Below, in pieces: positions 54,479 through 62,900 of a DNA stretch of 64,000 nucleotides. This stretch comes from Agromyces sp. Leaf222. GTDB lineage: Bacteria; Actinomycetota; Actinomycetes; Actinomycetales; Microbacteriaceae. Where the stretch lies: positions 2,474,605 to 2,538,604 of the forward strand of contig NZ_LMKQ01000001.1 of the NCBI RefSeq assembly GCF_001421565.1, in the 5' to 3' direction. Each line of letters starts with the position of its first letter. Positions within the stretch are counted from its first letter, which is position 1. A model generated the notes under the pieces. It saw nothing but the letters and a program-made list of their open reading frames with translations. It was not told where the DNA came from and searched no databases. A program made the position numbers and the translations under genes.

Positions 54479-54853
54479 ATGGCGAGTCTTGGCGAGTTGG
54501 AGCGCTCCGTGATGGAGGTGCTCTGGAACAGCCACGCCGACGTGACCGCGAACGAGCTCCGCGACGCCCTGGTGCTGCGACCCGACTCCAGCGGGCGCGC
54601 CGTCGCGACCACCACGGTGCTGACCGTGCTCTCCCGGCTCGAGCGCAAGGGGTTCGTCACCCGCTCCCGCGACCAGCGACCCCACCGCTACCGCGCCCTG
54701 CTCTCCCGAGAAGAGCACACCGCCGAACTCATGCACGAGGTGCTCGATCGCTCGAGCGATCGCGATGCCGCGCTCGCCCGCTTCGTCGGCACCGTGAGCG
54801 ACCGGGAGGCCGCGACCCTGCGGCGCCTCCTCGACGAACTCGCGCACCACTGA
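54479..54853 (+). CDS. BlaI/MecI/CopY-family transcriptional repressor
   Basis: 124-residue winged-helix repressor. MASLGELERSVMEVLWNSHADVTANELRDAL and TTVLTVLSRLERKGFVTRSRDQRPHRYRALLSREEHTAELMHEVLDR are the family hallmarks. Followed 2 nt later by an M56 membrane peptidase, the BlaR1-type partner that cleaves such repressors. The adjoining operator-like dyad is shared with cydABDC. In Mycobacterium tuberculosis the BlaI regulon includes respiratory genes (the ATP synthase operon), so control of cytochrome bd is a reasonable inference. Confidence 0.94.
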   Translation: MASLGELERSVMEVLWNSHADVTANELRDALVLRPDSSGRAVATTTVLTVLSRLERKGFVTRSRDQRPHRYRALLSREEHTAELMHEVLDRSSDRDAALARFVGTVSDREAATLRRLLDELAHH

Positions 54854-54855
54854 CC

Positions 54856-55689
54856 ATGATCGTCGCCGCCGTCGCGCTGGGGGCGCTCGCCGTGGCCCTC
54901 GCCTGGCCCGTGCCGATGGCGCTCTCGCGCGCCGCGTGGCCTTCGCAGTCGCCTGCCCTCGCCCTCGCGCTCTGGCAGGCGATCGCCCTTGCCGGCGCAC
55001 TGTCGATGATCGGCTCGCTGCTCGCGTTCGGCGCCTCCCCCGCCGGCTCCCTCGCCGCCGCCGTCGATCACCTCGTGCCGGCCGCCCTGCACGGCGAGAT
55101 CCCCGCCGAGTACGCGGTCGTGCACCTCGCCTCCATCACGCTCGCCATCGGGCTCGCGGTGCACCTGCTCCTGAACCTCGGGCTCACGGCCGTCCGGGCC
55201 GAACGCGAACGTCGGCGCCAGCACCAGCTCATCGCCCTCCTCGGCGACCCGATGCCCGGCGTGCCGCGCACGCGCATCCTCGCCCACCCCGAGCCCCTCG
55301 CGTACTGCGTCCCCGGCATCCGCACGGCGACGGTGCTGACCGACGGCCTCGTCGACGCGCTCGAGCCCGACGAGCTCGCCGCCGTCATCGCGCACGAACG
55401 CGCGCACCTCGACCAGTTCCACCACCTCGTGCTGCTCTCGTTCCGCGCCTGGCACAGTGCGCTGCCCTGGTTCCCCATCGCGAATCGCGCGGAACGCGCA
55501 GTCACCCTGCTCACCGAGATGCTCGCCGACGACGACGCCAGGCGCGAAGTCGGCGACGATGCGCTCCGCTCCGCGATCGTGCTCGTCGGCAGCGCCGGCG
55601 AGCCGGGCGCCTACGCGGACTCCGGCGGCATCGCCCCCGATCAGGCGATGCTCACGTCGCGGCTCGCGCGCCTCGGGGTCATCCCCTAG
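54856..55689 (+). CDS. M56-family membrane peptidase (BlaR1-like, no sensor domain)
   Basis: 277-residue integral membrane zinc peptidase. Membrane helices in the first 110 residues, then a cytosolic gluzincin site HERAH (residues 180-184) in VIAHERAHLDQF with the downstream EMLADDDARRE. Unlike staphylococcal BlaR1 it has no penicillin-binding domain, so its signal is unknown. Its expected substrate is the repressor encoded just upstream. The ATG at 54856 starts a hydrophobic helix directly (MIVAAVALGALAVALAW). Confidence 0.92.
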   Translation: MIVAAVALGALAVALAWPVPMALSRAAWPSQSPALALALWQAIALAGALSMIGSLLAFGASPAGSLAAAVDHLVPAALHGEIPAEYAVVHLASITLAIGLAVHLLLNLGLTAVRAERERRRQHQLIALLGDPMPGVPRTRILAHPEPLAYCVPGIRTATVLTDGLVDALEPDELAAVIAHERAHLDQFHHLVLLSFRAWHSALPWFPIANRAERAVTLLTEMLADDDARREVGDDALRSAIVLVGSAGEPGAYADSGGIAPDQAMLTSRLARLGVIP

Positions 55690-55739
55690 TCCCCCCTCGA
55701 ATCACCCCCGAGTCTGATGAAACGCCCCGCCGCCGCAGT

Positions 55740-55745
55740 TACGCT
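55740..55745 (+). promoter_or_regulatory. -10 element of DedA gene (leaderless)
   Basis: TACGCT, 6 nt before the ATG at 55752. Confidence 0.5.
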
Positions 55746-55751
55746 CGAACG

Positions 55752-56456
55752 ATGAACGAGATCCTCGACTGGATCCTCGACACGGTGCAGAGCGTCGATC
55801 CCGTCGCACGCACCCTGCTCGCCGGCCTCGGCATCATGCTCGAGACCTCGGTGCTGATCGGCCTCGTCGTGCCGGGCGACACGATCGTGCTCGTCGCCTC
55901 GACTGCCGTCGACGGTGCGGTCGAGTACCTCGCCCTCACCGCCACGGTCATCGTCGGCGCGCTCATCGGCGAGAGCATCGGCTTCGCGCTCGGCCGGTGG
56001 TTCGGCCCGCACATCCAACGCTCACGCCTCGGCCGGCGCATCGGCGAGCACAACTGGCGACGCGCCCAGGTCTACCTCGCGCGCCGCGGCGGCCCCGCGG
56101 TGTTCGTCTCGCGGTTCCTGCCCGTGCTGCATTCGCTCATTCCGGTGACGGTCGGCATGAGCGACATGCGCTACCGCAGGTTCATGGCGTGGACCGTGCC
56201 GGCCTGCGTGCTCTGGGCGTTCGCCTATGTCTCGGTCGGCTCGGCCGCCGCCGGCGGCTACCGCGAGCTGAGCCGCGACCTGCACTGGGCCGGGTACCTC
56301 TTCGTCGCGGTCATCGTCGTGTTCCTCGTGGTCGTGTGGGCGGTCAAGCGGTGGCTCGTCCGTTCCGAAGCACGCCATATGACGGATGCCGCGACGGAAC
56401 GGCCGAAGGGGCCGGTGACCGAAGTCCCCGACCCCCTCGATGCCGATGGCGCCTAG
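55752..56456 (+). CDS. DedA-family membrane protein
   Basis: 234-residue SNARE-associated/DedA membrane protein, a candidate lipid (undecaprenyl-phosphate or phosphatidylethanolamine) flippase. Family features: LLAGLGIMLETSVLIGLVVPGDTIVL, GESIGFALGRWFG, and the RFLPVLHSLIPVTVGMSDMRYRRFM segment with its conserved Arg and Pro. Its stop codon and that of the convergent binding-protein gene share CTAG (56453-56456), so no terminator separates them. Confidence 0.93.
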   Translation: MNEILDWILDTVQSVDPVARTLLAGLGIMLETSVLIGLVVPGDTIVLVASTAVDGAVEYLALTATVIVGALIGESIGFALGRWFGPHIQRSRLGRRIGEHNWRRAQVYLARRGGPAVFVSRFLPVLHSLIPVTVGMSDMRYRRFMAWTVPACVLWAFAYVSVGSAAAGGYRELSRDLHWAGYLFVAVIVVFLVVVWAVKRWLVRSEARHMTDAATERPKGPVTEVPDPLDADGA

Positions 56457-57385
56457 ATCAGGCCGTGCTCGGTGAGCCAGTCCTTCGCGGCCGTGTTCGC
56501 GGAGGCCTTCTCGTCACCCTCGACCCGATTGCGCAGGTCGATGAGGTCGTCGGTCGTGAGCTGGGCCGAGATGGCGTCGAGCGCCTTCTGCAACTCGTCC
56601 GAGGCGATCGAGCTCGAGAGCAGCGGAATGACGTTCTGCGCCGCGATCAGGTTCTCGGGGTCGTCGAGCACGACGAGGTCCTTGGCCTTCAGGTCGGGCG
56701 ACGTCGTGTAGATGTCGGCGACCTGGACGGTGTCGTCGGTCAGCGCCTTGACCGTGTCGGGTCCGCCGTAGTCCTCGTACGGCACGAAGGTGACATCCGC
56801 CACGCCGTAGACCGACGCGAGCCCCGGGATGCCGTACCCGAGTTCGGCGAACTGCGGGTTGGCGCCCAGGCTGAACGGCTGCACGGCAGCGAGGTCGCCG
56901 ATCGCCTTCAGGTTGTTCGCGGTCGCGAACTTGCTCGTGACGACGTAGGCGTCCTTGTCCTCGGCCTCTGCCGAGGCGTACACGACGAGGTCGTCGGCTG
57001 CCACTGCGTCGACGAGGGCGGCATCGACGTCTTCGGTCGTGCGCTCGGCGAACTCGGGGTCGTAGTACGCCAGCAGGTTGCCGTTGTACTCGGGGATCAG
57101 GTTGATCGATCCGTCCTGCAACGCCGGGATGGTCTGCTGGCGCGGTCCGATGTTGAACTTCGTCGAGACGTCGAAGCCCTGGGCCGTGAGCGCCTGGGCG
57201 TAGATCTCGCCGAGGATCTCGCTCTCGGGGAACGCGAACGAGCCCACGACGATGGCGTCGCCGCTGCCTCCGGCGGCGTCGGTCTCGGGAGCGGTGGGAT
57301 CTCCTGATGCGCACCCTGCCAGGGCCACCATGGCCCCGACCGCGACAACGCCTGCGGCGATCCGGCCTTTCTTGAACATGCTCAT
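56453..57385 (-). CDS. Osmolyte (glycine betaine/choline-type) ABC binding lipoprotein, OpuC/OsmF family
   Basis: 310-residue exported receptor with lipobox ALAGC (Cys 25). The mature domain is OpuAC-type: VVGSFAFPESEILGEIYAQALTAQGFDV, then QQTIPALQDGSINLIPEYNGNLLAYY, typical for compatible-solute binding. The ATG at 57385 has AGAGGGA 4-10 nt upstream and is preferred; an ATG at 57391 would give an ATGA overlap with the permease gene. Last gene of a four-gene operon. Confidence 0.93.
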   Translation of the reverse strand: MSMFKKGRIAAGVVAVGAMVALAGCASGDPTAPETDAAGGSGDAIVVGSFAFPESEILGEIYAQALTAQGFDVSTKFNIGPRQQTIPALQDGSINLIPEYNGNLLAYYDPEFAERTTEDVDAALVDAVAADDLVVYASAEAEDKDAYVVTSKFATANNLKAIGDLAAVQPFSLGANPQFAELGYGIPGLASVYGVADVTFVPYEDYGGPDTVKALTDDTVQVADIYTTSPDLKAKDLVVLDDPENLIAAQNVIPLLSSSIASDELQKALDAISAQLTTDDLIDLRNRVEGDEKASANTAAKDWLTEHGLI

Positions 57386-57387
57386 GG

Positions 57388-58167
57388 TCATTCCCTCTCT
57401 TGGTTCGGTGTTCCCACCGTGGCCGGCTGACGCTGTGCCTGCCGACGAACAGCACTCCGACCAGTCTCGGCCGGACGGCCGACACCAGGTGTCGCAGTGA
57501 GTCTCTGGATGACCGCGAAGACACCGTCCACGAGGAGGGCGAGTGCGGTGATGAGGATGGCGCCGCCGAGGATGCGGTCGTAGTCGTTCAACCCGATTCC
57601 GCTCGCGATGATCCGCCCGAGGCCGCCGAGGCCGACGTACGACGCGATCACGACGGTTGCGATGACCTGCAGCACGCCGGATCGGAGGCCGCCGACGATG
57701 AGCGGCAGCGACAGCGGGATCTCGACCTTGGTGAGGATCTGCAGCTCGGTCATGCCGTTCGCACGGGCCGAGTCGATGGTCTGCCGGTCGACGGACTCCA
57801 GCCCCGAGTAGGCACCGGCGAGGATCGACGGGATCGCGAGGAGCACGAGGGCGATCATCGTGCCGAGGAAGTTGGCCGTGGTGCTGACCATCGAGTAGCC
57901 GAGGACCATCGTGAGGAAGAACAGCACGCCGAGGGTCGGGAGGGCGCGCATGCCGCCGGTGAACGAGATGACGAACTGCCTGCCCTTGCCCGTGTGGCCG
58001 ATGTAGAAGCCCAGCGGGAGTGCGATGAGCGCTGCGATGAGCACGGCGACGAAGGTGTAGAGCAGGTGTTCGGCGATGCGGTCCTGGATCGGCAGGGGCG
58101 ACTGGGCTCCGGCGATCCAGTTGGCCGGGTTGAAGATCCAGGCGAACGCCTCGATGAAGAGGTTCAT
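57388..58167 (-). CDS. Osmolyte ABC permease (OpuC/ProW type, second)
   Basis: 259-residue permease with five to six helices. It has the ProW-like motif YIGHTGKGRQFVISFTGGMRALPTLGVLFFLTMVLG and the EAA loop SARANGMTELQILTKVEIPLSLPLIVGGLRSG. Overlaps the first permease by 4 nt (ATGA). Pairs with it as a heterodimeric channel. Confidence 0.92.
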   Translation of the reverse strand: MNLFIEAFAWIFNPANWIAGAQSPLPIQDRIAEHLLYTFVAVLIAALIALPLGFYIGHTGKGRQFVISFTGGMRALPTLGVLFFLTMVLGYSMVSTTANFLGTMIALVLLAIPSILAGAYSGLESVDRQTIDSARANGMTELQILTKVEIPLSLPLIVGGLRSGVLQVIATVVIASYVGLGGLGRIIASGIGLNDYDRILGGAILITALALLVDGVFAVIQRLTATPGVGRPAETGRSAVRRQAQRQPATVGTPNQERE

Positions 58168-58859
58168 CCGACGTCACCCACCGTGATCGGGAGGCGCACC
58201 GAGTCGGTCTGGACGGGCTTGGAGCGGCCCTTGCGGTTCCAAGGCAGCAGCAGGCGGCCGAGCAGCACGAGGATGAGGTCGAAGACGAGCGCGATGAGCA
58301 GGCTCGCGACGATGCCCGTCGCGACCTCCTCGAGGATGTTGCGCTGCTTGCCGTTGGTGAACAGGTAGCCGAGGTTCTCCGATCCGATCAGGACTCCGAC
58401 CGAGACGAGTGCGATGGTGGAGACCGACACGACGCGCATGCCCGCGAGCAGCACCGGACCGGCGAGCGGGAACTCGACACGCCAGAACTGCTGCCACCGG
58501 GAGTACCCCATCGCGAGCGAGGCCTGCCTGACGTCGAGCGAGACCGAGGCGAAGGCGTCGGCGGCGGCGCGCACCATGATCGCGACGGCGTAGATCGAGA
58601 GGGCGACGATGAGATTGATGTCGCTCAGCACCTTGGTTCCGAGGATGGCGGGGAGGATCACGAACAACGGCAGCGACGGGATCGTGTAGAGCAGGCTCGT
58701 CGACGTGATGATGATGCCGCGCGCCGTTCGCCCGGTCACGGCGACGCGGGCGAGCGGCACCGCGATGACGAACCCGACGACGATCGGGACGATGCTGAGG
58801 CGCACGTGGTTCACGGTCAGCCCCACGACGAGGTCGAAGTTCGAGATGAGCCAGTTCAT
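58164..58859 (-). CDS. Osmolyte ABC permease (OpuC/ProW type, first)
   Basis: 231-residue permease: AVTGRTARGIIITSTSLLYTIPSLPLFVILPAILGTK is the family loop, and the EAA-type segment reads RQASLAMGYSRWQQFWRVEFPLAGPVLLAGMR. ATG overlaps the ATPase stop by 4 nt and its stop overlaps the second permease, so the operon is fully coupled. Confidence 0.92.
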   Translation of the reverse strand: MNWLISNFDLVVGLTVNHVRLSIVPIVVGFVIAVPLARVAVTGRTARGIIITSTSLLYTIPSLPLFVILPAILGTKVLSDINLIVALSIYAVAIMVRAAADAFASVSLDVRQASLAMGYSRWQQFWRVEFPLAGPVLLAGMRVVSVSTIALVSVGVLIGSENLGYLFTNGKQRNILEEVATGIVASLLIALVFDLILVLLGRLLLPWNRKGRSKPVQTDSVRLPITVGDVG

Positions 58860-59725
58860 GAGGCGTTCGCGACCGGCGACGAGCGGTCTCTGGCCGACGC
58901 GCCGTCATCGTCGATGAGGCCGGCGGGCCGACCGGCCGAGTCGACGACGAGGATCCGACCGCTCACCGGATCGCGCGGTTCCAGCCGCAGCCGGCGCTGG
59001 CCGCGGTCGATCCCGATGAACGACGCGACGAAGTCGTCGGCGGGGTGGGCGAGCACCTCGGCCGGTGTGCCGACCTGGGCGACGACGCCGCCGGTGCGGA
59101 GGATGACCATCTGGTCGGCCAGGGCGAAGGCCTCGTCGATGTCGTGGGTCACGAAGACCACGGTCTTGCCGAGGGCGCTCTGGAGTCGTCGCAGTTCGGT
59201 CTGGAGTTCGAGTCGCACGATCGGGTCGACCGCACCGAACGGCTCGTCCATCAGCAGGATGTTCGGATCGGCCGCGAGGGCACGTGCCACGCCGACCCGC
59301 TGCTGCTGTCCGCCGGAGAGCTGGCTCGGGTACTTGTCGGCCAGCCCGCGGTCGAGCCCCACGGTGTCGAGGAGTTCGAGTGAGCGCAGCCGGGCCTCCG
59401 ACTTCGCGACGCCACGCAGCAACGGGACCGTGGCGACGTTGTCGACGATGCGACGATGCGGCAGCAACCCGCCGTTCTGCATGACGTACCCGATCCCGCG
59501 GCGCAGGCGCACCGGGTCGAGGGTCGCGACATCCGTGCCGTCGATGAGCACCTGGCCGCCGGTCGGATCGACCATGCGATTGATCATGCGCAGCAGCGTG
59601 GTCTTGCCCGAGCCCGAGGAGCCGACGAGCACCGTCGTGCTGTGCGGCTCGATCACGATGTCGACATGCTCGATCGCGAGCGTGCCGTCGGGATACTGCT
59701 TCGTGACACCGCGGAACTCGATCAT
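58856..59725 (-). CDS. Osmolyte ABC ATP-binding protein (OpuCA/ProV-like)
   Basis: 289-residue ATPase. Walker A GSSGSGKTT, family-specific VMQNGGLLPHRRIVDNVATVP, signature [18 protein letters not shown], Walker B ILLMDEP, H-loop FVTHDIDEAFALADQM. OpuCA/ProV proteins carry a CBS pair after the ATPase; here only a short single remnant (GRILVVDSAGRPAGLIDDDG) remains, so the usual ionic-strength sensing through CBS is likely reduced. The ATG at 59725 has GAGG 7 nt upstream. A TetR-type dyad lies 18 nt before it. Confidence 0.92.
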   Translation of the reverse strand: MIEFRGVTKQYPDGTLAIEHVDIVIEPHSTTVLVGSSGSGKTTLLRMINRMVDPTGGQVLIDGTDVATLDPVRLRRGIGYVMQNGGLLPHRRIVDNVATVPLLRGVAKSEARLRSLELLDTVGLDRGLADKYPSQLSGGQQQRVGVARALAADPNILLMDEPFGAVDPIVRLELQTELRRLQSALGKTVVFVTHDIDEAFALADQMVILRTGGVVAQVGTPAEVLAHPADDFVASFIGIDRGQRRLRLEPRDPVSGRILVVDSAGRPAGLIDDDGASARDRSSPVANAS

Positions 59726-59742
59726 GGCCGCCTCAACCCTGC

Positions 59743-59758
59743 TCGAACGGTCGTTCGA
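59743..59758. promoter_or_regulatory. TCGAACG-GT-CGTTCGA palindrome (TetR-type operator candidate)
   Basis: Perfect 7-bp arms with a 2-nt centre, containing GAACG-N2-CGTTC, a form often bound by TetR/AcrR regulators. It stands 18-33 nt upstream of the osmolyte operon start; the TetR gene is 138 bp further on. Confidence 0.55.
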
Positions 59759-59896
59759 ACTCCAGCACCAAGCCAAACACCTATTCGGGCACGAGGCAAC
59801 GCGAACGCCCGCGCGTCGCAAGACCGCGTCACGGAGTGCGGTGATCGGCGGCGCCGCGCGGCTCCGACGGGCCGCGCATGGCCGGCTCGGGCCGGC

Positions 59897-60556
59897 TCAG
59901 GCGGCGTTGCTGGCCGCGCGGGGGGTGCCGAGATGCTCGCGCAGGTACGACTGCACGAGTGCGCGGGCCTCGGCGAGGTAGCGCTCGTCGCCCTCGATCG
60001 AACGTTCGAACGCCCGGTTGATCAGCGAATCGGCGACCTCGAGCGCCACGCCGATGCGGAAGCCGAGCTCCTCGGCCTCGAGGTCGATCTCGAACTCGGC
60101 CGCGATCAGCTGCGCCATGCGACCGGCGAATTCGGGCTCGTGGTCGGCGTCACCCTCGCGGCGACCGGCGTGCACGACCGTGAAGCCCGGCTCGTCGCGG
60201 TAGAGCGCGATGCAGGCGTCGAGCGAGATGTCGATGAGCTCCCACCACGTGGCCGGCGCGTGCCGCTCGAGCTCGTCGGCGACCCGCTCGCGGTAGCGGC
60301 GGATCGCACGCTCGCGCAGGGCCTCGACCACGGCGACACGGTCGGGGAAGTAGCGGTAGACCGTGCCGATCGAGGCTCCGGCGCGCTCGGCGACCATCTG
60401 GGTGGTGAGTCGCTCGAACCCGGATTCGTCGACGATCTCGGCCGCAGCGTCGAGCAGGGCGTCGAGTCGCTGCGAACTGCGTCGTTGGGTCGGCTCGGTG
60501 CGGACTGAGCGTTTCCTGCTCGAATCGGCCCCGAGGATCAGGTCGACATTCGGCAC
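59897..60556 (-). CDS. TetR-family transcriptional regulator
   Basis: 219 residues. The N-terminal helix-turn-helix is standard (RLDALLDAAAEIVDESGFERLTTQMVAERAGASIGTVYRYFPDRVAVVEAL); a basic tail precedes it (SSRKRSVRTEPTQRRSSQR). C-terminal helical ligand domain without known specificity. GTG at 60556 with a perfect AGGAGG 5 nt upstream; a TAGAGT at about 60582 is a -10 candidate. Its nearest downstream target on the same strand is the osmolyte operon with the GAACG-N2-CGTTC dyad. Confidence 0.92.
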   Translation of the reverse strand: MPNVDLILGADSSRKRSVRTEPTQRRSSQRLDALLDAAAEIVDESGFERLTTQMVAERAGASIGTVYRYFPDRVAVVEALRERAIRRYRERVADELERHAPATWWELIDISLDACIALYRDEPGFTVVHAGRREGDADHEPEFAGRMAQLIAAEFEIDLEAEELGFRIGVALEVADSLINRAFERSIEGDERYLAEARALVQSYLREHLGTPRAASNAA

Positions 60557-60653
60557 GGAACCTCCTCAGTTTGCGCGGTCAACTCTACCGGCCGTCGAAG
60601 GGCCTCGATGACCACGACACCTGTGCGTTTCACGTGCGTCCGCTCCGGCATGA

Positions 60654-60659
60654 CAGACT
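60654..60659 (+). promoter_or_regulatory. -10-like element of App1 gene (leaderless)
   Basis: CAGACT preceded by TGA (extended form), 6 nt before the ATG at 60666. Confidence 0.4.
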
Positions 60660-60665
60660 GTTGGG

Positions 60666-61724
60666 ATGCCGGCGAGCCCCCCTGATCCGGCCGGATCCCG
60701 CGAGCGCCAGGTCCGGCATCGCGCCGCGCGCATCGAGGACTGGATCCACGTCCAGCATGTGCGCTGGGCGCGCAGCCGCGGCCAGGTGCCGACGGTCGTG
60801 CCCTACACGGGCTACGGCTCGACCGAGTGGGTGCGCGTGCTCTGCCGGGTGCTGCTCAGCCGGCAGATCTCGGCCGACGAGACCTCGCCGCGTCGACGCA
60901 AGCGGCGCGAGCAGGGCATCCGAGGGTGGCGCAGCTTCACGAGCGCACCGGTCGGCGACGTGCCGGTGGTCATCGAGGTCGGCGGGCAGCGCATCGAGGT
61001 CCTGACCGATCGCGGCGGCGTGGTCGACACGCGCGTGCCGGTCTCGCTCTCACCCGGCTGGCACCAGGCGACGCTCAGCACGCCCGGCTCCGAGAGGGTG
61101 ACCGCGCCGATCCAGGTGCTGGATCCCGAGACGCATTTCGGCATCATCTCCGATGTCGACGACACCGTCATGGTCACGGCGCTCCCCCGGCCGTTCGTGG
61201 CCTTCTGGAACACGTTCGTGCTCGACGAGCACGCCCGCATGCCCACGCAAGGCATGGCCGTGCTCTACGAGCGCCTCGTGCGGGCGCACCCGGGCGTTCC
61301 GGTGGTCTACCTCTCGACGGGCGCCTGGAACGTCGCACCGACGCTCAACCGGTTCCTCTCGCGCAACCTGTATCCCGCGGGTCCCCTGCTGCTCACCGAC
61401 TGGGGTCCGACGCACGACCGCTGGTTCCGCAGCGGCCGCGCGCACAAGGAGGAGAACCTCCGACGCCTCGCAGGCGAGTTCCCCGGCGTGCGGTGGCTGC
61501 TCATCGGCGACGACGGCCAGCACGACGAGGTGATCTACGCCGACTTCGCCGCAGAGTTCCCCGACCGCGTCGCGGCGATCGCCATCCGGCAGCTGTCCAA
61601 GGGCGAGGCGGTGCTCGCCGGCGGGCGCGGCAAGGCATCGCAGGTCGAGGTCTCGGTGCCGTGGGTGTCGGCGAGCGACGGGTCGACGATGGCCGACCAG
61701 CTCGCCGAGGTCGGCCTCCTCTGA
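60666..61724 (+). CDS. App1-family (DUF2183) phosphatidate phosphatase-like protein
   Basis: 352-residue HAD-superfamily protein. The HAD motif I is SDVDDTVMVTALP (near residue 166), the App1 signature; PVVYLSTGAWNVAPTLNRFL and a later Lys plus LLIGDDGQHDEVIY supply the remaining catalytic motifs. Yeast App1 dephosphorylates phosphatidate; bacterial members are largely unstudied. An N-terminal all-basic region (residues 1-60) and a beta domain precede the HAD part. No signal peptide. No ribosome site; leaderless by the -10 spacing. Confidence 0.88.
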   Translation: MPASPPDPAGSRERQVRHRAARIEDWIHVQHVRWARSRGQVPTVVPYTGYGSTEWVRVLCRVLLSRQISADETSPRRRKRREQGIRGWRSFTSAPVGDVPVVIEVGGQRIEVLTDRGGVVDTRVPVSLSPGWHQATLSTPGSERVTAPIQVLDPETHFGIISDVDDTVMVTALPRPFVAFWNTFVLDEHARMPTQGMAVLYERLVRAHPGVPVVYLSTGAWNVAPTLNRFLSRNLYPAGPLLLTDWGPTHDRWFRSGRAHKEENLRRLAGEFPGVRWLLIGDDGQHDEVIYADFAAEFPDRVAAIAIRQLSKGEAVLAGGRGKASQVEVSVPWVSASDGSTMADQLAEVGLL

Positions 61725-61775
61725 AGCGTCGAGGTGCGCTGCGTCGCTGCGTCGTCGAGACGCGCTGCGCCGCGA

Positions 61776-62834
61776 TCAGGCGGTGACGGATGCCGCGGCC
61801 GCGCGTTCGCGACGGATGCGGGCGAGTCCCCGGTTGACCTGACGGGCCCAGAACGGGCCGCGGTAGATGAACGCGGAGTACCCCTGCACGAGGTCGGCCC
61901 CGGCGTCGAGCCGCGCCTGCACGTCTTCGGCCGTCTCGACCCCGCCCACCGAGATCACGCACATCGCCTCGGGCACGTTGCGGCGCACCAATTCGAGTAC
62001 CTCGAGCGAACGGGCGGCGAGCGGCGCGCCCGAGAGCCCGCCGGCGCCGATGCGCTCCACCTCGGCGGCGGACGCGCGGAGCCCTTCGCGGGAGATCGTC
62101 GTGTTCGTCGCGATGATGCCGTCGAGCGCGAGGCGCGCGGCGAGCTCGCAGATGCGCACGACCTCCTCGTCGGCCAGGTCTGGCGCGATCTTCACGAGCA
62201 GCGGCGTGCGCCCGGCCGAGGCGCGGACCGCCTCGAGCAGCGGCGCGAGCGCGTCGAGCTCCTGCAGGCCGCGGAGGCCGGGGGTGTTCGGCGAGCTCAC
62301 GTTGACCACGAGGTAGTCGGCGTACGGGGCGAGCACGCGCGTGCTGCGCTCGTAGTCGCCGACGGCGTCCTCGACGGCGGTGACGCGGCTCTTGCCGATG
62401 TTCACGCCGAGCACCGGCCGGTGCCGGCGACGTGCCAGGTGCGAGAGGCGGCCGACCGCGGCATCCGCCCCGCCGTTGTTGAAGCCCATGCGGTTCACGA
62501 GGGCGCGGTCGCCGACGAGGCGGAACAGGCGCGGGCGCTCGTTGCCCGGTTGGGCGACGGCGGTGATCGTGCCGACCTCGACGTGCCCGAAGCCCAGGTG
62601 GCCGAGCCCGCGCACCGCGAAGCCGTCTTTGTCGAAGCCGGCGGCCACGCCGAACGGCGAGGGGAACGAGAGCCCGAGGGCCTCGACCGCAAGGGCCGGG
62701 TCGGGCTTCGTGAACTGCTCGACCACCCGCCCGAAGCCGAGCGTGGGCAGCGCCCGGATGACCCGGAAGGCGAGGTGATGCGCGTCTTCGGGGTCCATGC
62801 GGGACAGGAAGACGGAGAAGAGGAGTCGGTACAT
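61776..62834 (-). CDS. pyrD: Quinone-dependent dihydroorotate dehydrogenase (class 2)
   Basis: Fourth step of pyrimidine synthesis, donating electrons to the quinone pool at the membrane. 352 residues. An N-terminal hydrophobic extension (MYRLLFSVFLSRMDPEDAHHLAFR) marks class 2. FMN-barrel motifs: PFGVAAGFDKDG, VEVGTITAVAQPGNERPRLFR, NRMGFNNGGAD, VNVSSPNTPGLRGLQ with the catalytic Ser, GGVETAEDVQARLDAGADLVQGYSAFIYRGP. The ATG at 62834 is chosen over one 3 codons upstream because of the family start; TAACCT lies 10 nt before it. Confidence 0.96.
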   Translation of the reverse strand: MYRLLFSVFLSRMDPEDAHHLAFRVIRALPTLGFGRVVEQFTKPDPALAVEALGLSFPSPFGVAAGFDKDGFAVRGLGHLGFGHVEVGTITAVAQPGNERPRLFRLVGDRALVNRMGFNNGGADAAVGRLSHLARRRHRPVLGVNIGKSRVTAVEDAVGDYERSTRVLAPYADYLVVNVSSPNTPGLRGLQELDALAPLLEAVRASAGRTPLLVKIAPDLADEEVVRICELAARLALDGIIATNTTISREGLRASAAEVERIGAGGLSGAPLAARSLEVLELVRRNVPEAMCVISVGGVETAEDVQARLDAGADLVQGYSAFIYRGPFWARQVNRGLARIRRERAAAASVTA

Positions 62835-62900
62835 GCCGCCCATCAGGTTATCGGAGTTCGACGGCGACGAACGCGCACGCCCGCCGGGCGGCGACCGCCG

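Noticed and set aside
59998..60009. TCGAACGTTCGA palindrome inside tetR
   Set aside because: It lies in coding sequence and lacks the 2-nt centre of the upstream dyad; most likely chance in an Arg/Glu-rich stretch.
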